DNA of 64,000 bases from NCBI RefSeq assembly GCF_007995065.1, contig NZ_VOQR01000001.1:1987001-2051000 (forward strand). The letters are read 5' to 3'. Shown here one piece after another: positions 60,053 through 64,000 of this stretch. Numbering within the stretch: position 1 is the stretch's first letter; each line of letters opens with the position of its first letter. Below the pieces are notes generated by a model. It was not told the origin of the DNA, searched no databases, and worked only from the letters and a program-made list of their open reading frames with translations. Origin of the DNA: Sphingomonas ginsenosidivorax. Its GTDB lineage: Bacteria; Pseudomonadota; Alphaproteobacteria; Sphingomonadales; Sphingomonadaceae. A program made the translations under genes and the position numbers.

Positions 60053-61777
60053 TCAGAACGCCGACGTCGCCTTCGCCTCCCCCATCATCGCCTGGCGCAG
60101 CAACGGGATCGGCGGCCCGCCATAGCTCAGCACCTGGTCGTGGAACGCCTTCCACGCCTTCCGCCCGCCGCGTGTCGCGGTCCAGTCGGTCCGCAGCTTG
60201 CGGATCATCAGCTTGCCGAGCGTATAGTTCAGATACGCCGGATCATAGGTCCCGCGCGCCGCCTGCTGCCGGGCATTGCCCTCGTCCTGGTAGCATTGGT
60301 CGACGAACATCCGAAACGACTGCTCCTGCGTCATCCCGTTCGCGTGCAGCCCGATCGCCGACAGGAACCGGCAGTCGCGTAGCAGCGCGTTCGAGATCTG
60401 CCCGACATGCGTCTCGGGATCGCCGTCATTGAGCCCGGCCTCCCACATCATCTCCTCGGTATAATGCGCCCAGCCCTCGGCGAACGCATAGCCGACGAAC
60501 AACCGGCCGAAGAGCGACGGCGAGCGATTGGCGTGCAGGAACTGCAGGAAATGCCCCGGCATCACCTCGTGCACCGAGGTGAAGAGCAGGTCCTGCTTCC
60601 CCGGCACGAACGCATCCTGCACCGCCTTGGTCCAGCTCGGATCGGGCGGCGAGATGTAATAGACCGACGGCACGCCCTTATCGAACGGCCCCGGCGGATC
60701 GATATAGGCCGAGTTCTGCCGGTTATAGGGCGGGCTCTCCTCGACCAGCGCGGCTTCGGTCCCCGGGATCGTCACCAGGTCGTGATCGACCACGAACTTG
60801 CGCAACGTCGGAATCTGCAGCCGCGCCGCCGCGACCGGCCCGCCGACCGGCTTGTTCGCGTTCATCTTCGCCATGCAGGCGGGGATCGTCGCACCCGGCG
60901 CGAACTTTCCGCACGCCTCCGCCAGCGCCGCCTGGTTGCGCTTCAAATCCGCCTGGCCGACCGCGGTCAGCGTCGCGAGCGGCGTATCCACCCCCTCGGT
61001 CGCCTGGATCATCCGCGCGAACCGATCCGGCCCCAGCGCGAAGTCCTGCGTCGCGGTCGCCCGCTGGCTCTCCAGCCACGCGCCCAGCGCCTTCATCGAT
61101 TTGGACGCTGCCGCCGCCGCGACGTCGAACTGCTTCTGCAGCGCCGGGTCCTTGACGCTGGCGAATGCCGCCTTCGCATCGCCGGTATAATAATCGGCAA
61201 AGCCATTGAACGCCGCCGCGCCGAAATTGACGTAGCTGAGCGGCATCGGCGCCTTAAGGTTCGCGCGGATGTTCGCCGTCGCCGTCGGTACCTTCTCCAG
61301 GAACACGGTCAGCGCCTTCAGCCGCACCGCCGCGGGCGCATAGTTGCGCGCGACATAGACGTTCGGGTCGAGCCCGGCGTTGACGTACCAGGCCGGGTTG
61401 CGATGCGGCTGGTCGGCATCCTCGAGCCAGAACAGCTTCCCTTGCGCGACGGTGATCAGATAATCGCGCTCGAACGCGTCCGCGCCGGTCAGCGCGGTGA
61501 ACCCCTTCGCTCTCGCGATCGACGCGCGCAGGAAATCGCCCTGCACCTTCAACCCGGCGGGGCTCCAGTCGCCCAGCCCCCCGTCGAAATCATGCCGTCC
61601 CTGGTACACCGCCCCAGCCGGGTCGATCCTGAACCAGCCCTCGATGAACCCGTCGCGGAACCCCGCCCAGCTTGCGGCAGGCGTTGCAGCGGACTGGGCG
61701 GCAACAGCCGGCCGCTCGGGCATCGTCGCCCCCACCAGCGCAAGCGCCGCCACCGACAGTGCAAGACCGAGCCGCAT
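60053..61777 (-). CDS. DUF885-family zinc-peptidase-like protein, exported
   Basis: 574 residues from ATG 61777 with CAGGAG upstream (an ATG five bases earlier is out of frame). Signal peptide LALSVAALALVGATMP. Family motifs: SVHEVMPGHFLQFLHANR (a gluzincin-like HEVMPGH), AFAEGWAHYTEEMMWEAG (downstream Glu) and YLNYTLGKLMIRKLR near the end. DUF885 proteins are predicted metallopeptidases of the periplasm. Divergent from the alpha/beta hydrolase at 61910. Confidence 0.9.
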   Translation of the reverse strand: MRLGLALSVAALALVGATMPERPAVAAQSAATPAASWAGFRDGFIEGWFRIDPAGAVYQGRHDFDGGLGDWSPAGLKVQGDFLRASIARAKGFTALTGADAFERDYLITVAQGKLFWLEDADQPHRNPAWYVNAGLDPNVYVARNYAPAAVRLKALTVFLEKVPTATANIRANLKAPMPLSYVNFGAAAFNGFADYYTGDAKAAFASVKDPALQKQFDVAAAAASKSMKALGAWLESQRATATQDFALGPDRFARMIQATEGVDTPLATLTAVGQADLKRNQAALAEACGKFAPGATIPACMAKMNANKPVGGPVAAARLQIPTLRKFVVDHDLVTIPGTEAALVEESPPYNRQNSAYIDPPGPFDKGVPSVYYISPPDPSWTKAVQDAFVPGKQDLLFTSVHEVMPGHFLQFLHANRSPSLFGRLFVGYAFAEGWAHYTEEMMWEAGLNDGDPETHVGQISNALLRDCRFLSAIGLHANGMTQEQSFRMFVDQCYQDEGNARQQAARGTYDPAYLNYTLGKLMIRKLRTDWTATRGGRKAWKAFHDQVLSYGGPPIPLLRQAMMGEAKATSAF

Positions 61778-61909
61778 TCCATTCTCCTGATTCGTCGCGA
61801 ATTCGTCGTCGGGCCGATGCTGGCAGACGCCGGACGGCAGCGCCAGCACCGGAACGCGGGCTGACGCCGACCGTTACCCCCGGACCATCTCCCGAACGAC
61901 GGAGCGACC

Positions 61910-62734
61910 ATGCCCTATATAAAAACCCGCGACGGTACCGACCTTTACGTCAAGGATTGGGGCACCGGCCGCCCGGTTGTCCTCACGCACGGCTGGCCGC
62001 TGTCGTCCGACAGCTGGGACGCGCAGGCGATGGCGCTCGCCGAGGCCGGCTTCCGCGCGATCGCCTATGACCGCCGCGGCTTCGGCCGGTCGGGCCAGCC
62101 CTGGACCGGCTATGACTACGACACCCTTACCGACGATCTCGCCGACGTCATTGAAGCCACCGGCGCGACGCAGGACGTCACGCTCGTCGGCTTCTCGATG
62201 GGCGGCGGCGAAGTCGCGCGCTACATGAGCCGCCATGACGGCAAGGGCGTCATCGCCGCCGGTCTGATCGCCTCGGTCGTCCCCTACATGCTGCAGACCG
62301 ACGACAACCCCGACGGCGTGCCCGAGGCGCAGCTGCAGAGCATCGGCGACGGCATCAAGGAAGACCGCCCCGCCTTCTTCCGCACCTTCCTGCAGCAGTT
62401 CCTCGGCGTCGGGTTCATCACCTCGCCGGTCAGCGACGAAGTCGTCGACTGGGCCTGGCGTCTCGCAATGCAGGCCGGTCTCAAGCCGACGCTCGCTTGT
62501 GCCGAATCCTTCGGCCACACCGACTTCCGCGCCGACCTCGCCGCGTTCCGCGTCCCCACGCTGATCGTCCACGGCACAAGCGACAAGACCGTGCCCATCG
62601 ACGCCACCGGCCGCGCCGCGGCGAAGGGCATCGCCGGCTCGCAGCTCGTCGAATATGATGGTGCACCCCACGGCCTCACCATCACGGAAAGCAACCGTTT
62701 CACCAACGACCTGCTGACCTTCCTGGGGCGCTGA
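61910..62734 (+). CDS. Alpha/beta hydrolase, cofactor-free chloroperoxidase/esterase type
   Basis: 274 residues: MPYIKTRDGTDLYVKDWGTG, oxyanion LTHGWPLSSDSWD, YDRRGFGRSGQPWTGYDYDTL, nucleophile VGFSMGGGEVARY (Ser), acid Asp in HGTSDKTVPIDATG and His in GAPHGLTITES. These match bacterial non-heme chloroperoxidase-like esterases, which hydrolyse aryl esters and show perhydrolase side activity. No signal peptide; cytoplasmic. Monocistronic. Confidence 0.93.
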   Translation: MPYIKTRDGTDLYVKDWGTGRPVVLTHGWPLSSDSWDAQAMALAEAGFRAIAYDRRGFGRSGQPWTGYDYDTLTDDLADVIEATGATQDVTLVGFSMGGGEVARYMSRHDGKGVIAAGLIASVVPYMLQTDDNPDGVPEAQLQSIGDGIKEDRPAFFRTFLQQFLGVGFITSPVSDEVVDWAWRLAMQAGLKPTLACAESFGHTDFRADLAAFRVPTLIVHGTSDKTVPIDATGRAAAKGIAGSQLVEYDGAPHGLTITESNRFTNDLLTFLGR

Positions 62735-62752
62735 CACCGGCCCGCCCCGCGT

Positions 62753-62838
62753 CCGTCATCCCGGGCTCGTCCCGGGATCCAGGGTAACGAGCGACACCGC
62801 CTGTAACTCTGGATCCCGGGACAAGCCCGGGATGACGA
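62753..62838. repeat. Palindromic repeat pair (REP-like)
   Basis: CCGTCATCCCGGGCTCGTCC with CGGGATCCAG, mirrored by CTGGATCCCGGGACAAGC with CCGGGATGACG. Downstream of the hydrolase. Confidence 0.88.
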
Positions 62839-62886
62839 GGGCGGCGCAAGAACCGGAACTTTACGACTTCGGTCCATGAGGGCCGC

Positions 62887-63546
62887 GTGCCCCTCATTTC
62901 TTCAACAATCGGCACCCGCCGCCGGCTACTTCCGTCGCGCCGAGCCTATCGGACCGCGATCGGCACCGCGGTAGCGACCTTCCTGGCATGGATCGTGGTG
63001 ATCAACGCCACCTCGACCATCATCGTGTCGCCGATCAACCCCTGGTTCATCCGTGCAGTAACGACGCTCGGCGGCATGGCAGGACTCAAGATCGGCGTGA
63101 CGATCGGCATGGTGGAGGCCGCCGCCGCCCGCCACCGAGAAAAGGCGCGACCTCGTGCGACCCGCGTCATGTTCGCTGCGCTCGGGTTTTTCTGCGGCGC
63201 CATCGTCGGGAGCACGGTTGCTTACCTGCTTGCCGACGTCGCGCTGTTCTGGAGATCAGACGCGCCCGTCACGGAGGTCGCATTCCCGGTCCGATCCGTC
63301 GGATCGGCAAAGGGTAGTCCCTATCTGTCGATCGGATCCGACGGTGAATCCGACGCCATAGGAATATCGAACCGCGACCACGACGTCCTGGCCGCCGCAG
63401 CCCCGCTTCGCCGGCCGTGGCGCTATTGTGTCTCGCTCCGGCGCCAAGCCAGTTACGAGGCGGTCCGGGTGTGGTTTCCCCCGCGCGCCCGCCGCTCCGG
63501 CCCGCAGACGGTGTTCGCGTGCCCCGCCTATGCGCAGTGGTGGTGA
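62887..63546 (+). CDS. Membrane protein of unknown function
   Basis: 219 residues from GTG 62887 with GAGGG upstream. Two hydrophobic segments, AIGTAVATFLAWIVVINATS and MFAALGFFCGAIVGSTVAYLL, surround a Lys/Arg-rich loop. A Gly/Ser/Asp-rich stretch follows, then a basic C-terminus with YEAVRVWFPPRARRSG and two Cys. The last part resembles VRAWFPTRAR in the small secreted protein at 1379. No family recognised. It ends three bases before convergent ftsB. Confidence 0.55.
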   Translation: MPLISSTIGTRRRLLPSRRAYRTAIGTAVATFLAWIVVINATSTIIVSPINPWFIRAVTTLGGMAGLKIGVTIGMVEAAAARHREKARPRATRVMFAALGFFCGAIVGSTVAYLLADVALFWRSDAPVTEVAFPVRSVGSAKGSPYLSIGSDGESDAIGISNRDHDVLAAAAPLRRPWRYCVSLRRQASYEAVRVWFPPRARRSGPQTVFACPAYAQWW

Positions 63547-63549
63547 ACC

Positions 63550-63873
63550 CTAATTCCCCAGCGGGACGATCACCTCGTCGGGATGCGCGACGTTCAGTTC
63601 CTTGCGGACCATCTCGTCCACCATGTCCGGGTTCGCGTGGTCTGGGTTCAACAATGCGACCCGGTTCTTGAGCACCTCGCGCCGGTGGTCGAGCACGGCG
63701 TAATGCTTCCCGCGCAACGCGAGCTGCCGCTTGTAGTCGCCGTACGCGAACATCCCGTTCGGCCCGAGCACGGCATACGCGCCGAAGAACGCCATCAGCG
63801 TCAGTCCGACCGCAGGCCACACGGCCTTGCGCATCGTCTTGCGGAATTTCGAACTCTTCGTCGCGCGTGCCAT
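63550..63873 (-). CDS. ftsB: Cell division protein FtsB/DivIC family
   Basis: 107 residues. A basic cytoplasmic N-terminus, one membrane segment (VWPAVGLTLMAFFGAYAVLG), then a coiled-coil-like periplasmic part (QLALRGKHYAVLDHRREVLKNRVALL) and the conserved ending NPDHANPDMVDEMVRKELNVAHPDEVIV. Bitopic divisome protein partnering FtsL and FtsQ. Its position just downstream of eno is the usual one. Confidence 0.94.
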   Translation of the reverse strand: MARATKSSKFRKTMRKAVWPAVGLTLMAFFGAYAVLGPNGMFAYGDYKRQLALRGKHYAVLDHRREVLKNRVALLNPDHANPDMVDEMVRKELNVAHPDEVIVPLGN

Positions 63874-63902
63874 GCCCAGCCCTCGTCTCCGGTCTCTCGG
63901 GA

Positions 63903-64000
<98 letters not shown>

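Overview
The window reads as a high-GC alphaproteobacterial chromosome, most likely Sphingomonas or a close relative. The evidence is large TonB-dependent receptors with extended signal peptides, a UrcA-family protein, the ffh-rpsP-rimM-trmD-rplS order, an EcfG-type stress promoter, and many short palindromic intergenic repeats. There is no integrase, transposase, phage gene, CRISPR array or rRNA.

Layout. (1) 0-8.4 kb: mixed single genes. They are a TPR protein cut by the left edge, a UrcA protein, a small secreted protein, a beta-propeller, a PHB-depolymerase-like esterase divergent from a type B carboxylesterase, a RibD-C reductase, a zinc alcohol dehydrogenase and a hotdog thioesterase. 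(2) 8.4-43.1 kb: a dense catabolic block. It holds two TonB-dependent receptors (one broken by an in-frame amber codon), a transporter, several exported esterases and hydrolases, a GH3 glycosidase, a membrane PQQ dehydrogenase, a lone molybdopterin hydroxylase subunit, an iron-type alcohol dehydrogenase, an acyl-CoA ligase, a class III CoA-transferase, two paralogous MaoC-type hydratases, a crotonase, a Tat-exported PrpD-like protein and one IclR regulator. (3) 43.3-64 kb: conserved housekeeping DNA with tRNA-Ser, hspQ, rplS, trmD (preceded by an overlapping vapBC module), rimM, rpsP, ffh, a GGDEF/EAL protein, mtaB, ftsY, yciB, small envelope proteins, peptidases, an MFS pump, ftsB and the end of eno.

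The main discovery is in region 2. Nine intergenic segments carry the same 34-base element: two 14-base palindromic boxes of consensus TTCGNATATNCGAA separated by six bases, so box starts are 20 bases apart. Between them these sites cover every promoter region of the block. The only exception is the iclR gene itself, which has a degenerate copy. None was seen in the flanking DNA. The simplest reading is one IclR-controlled regulon for uptake, periplasmic ester and glycoside cleavage, oxidation, CoA activation and beta-oxidation-like breakdown of an unidentified natural product. The substrate cannot be read from the sequence.

The palindromic repeats are confined to 43.9-64 kb, and the catabolic block abuts the 3' end of tRNA-Ser(CGA). 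This is compatible with, but does not prove, lateral acquisition of the block.
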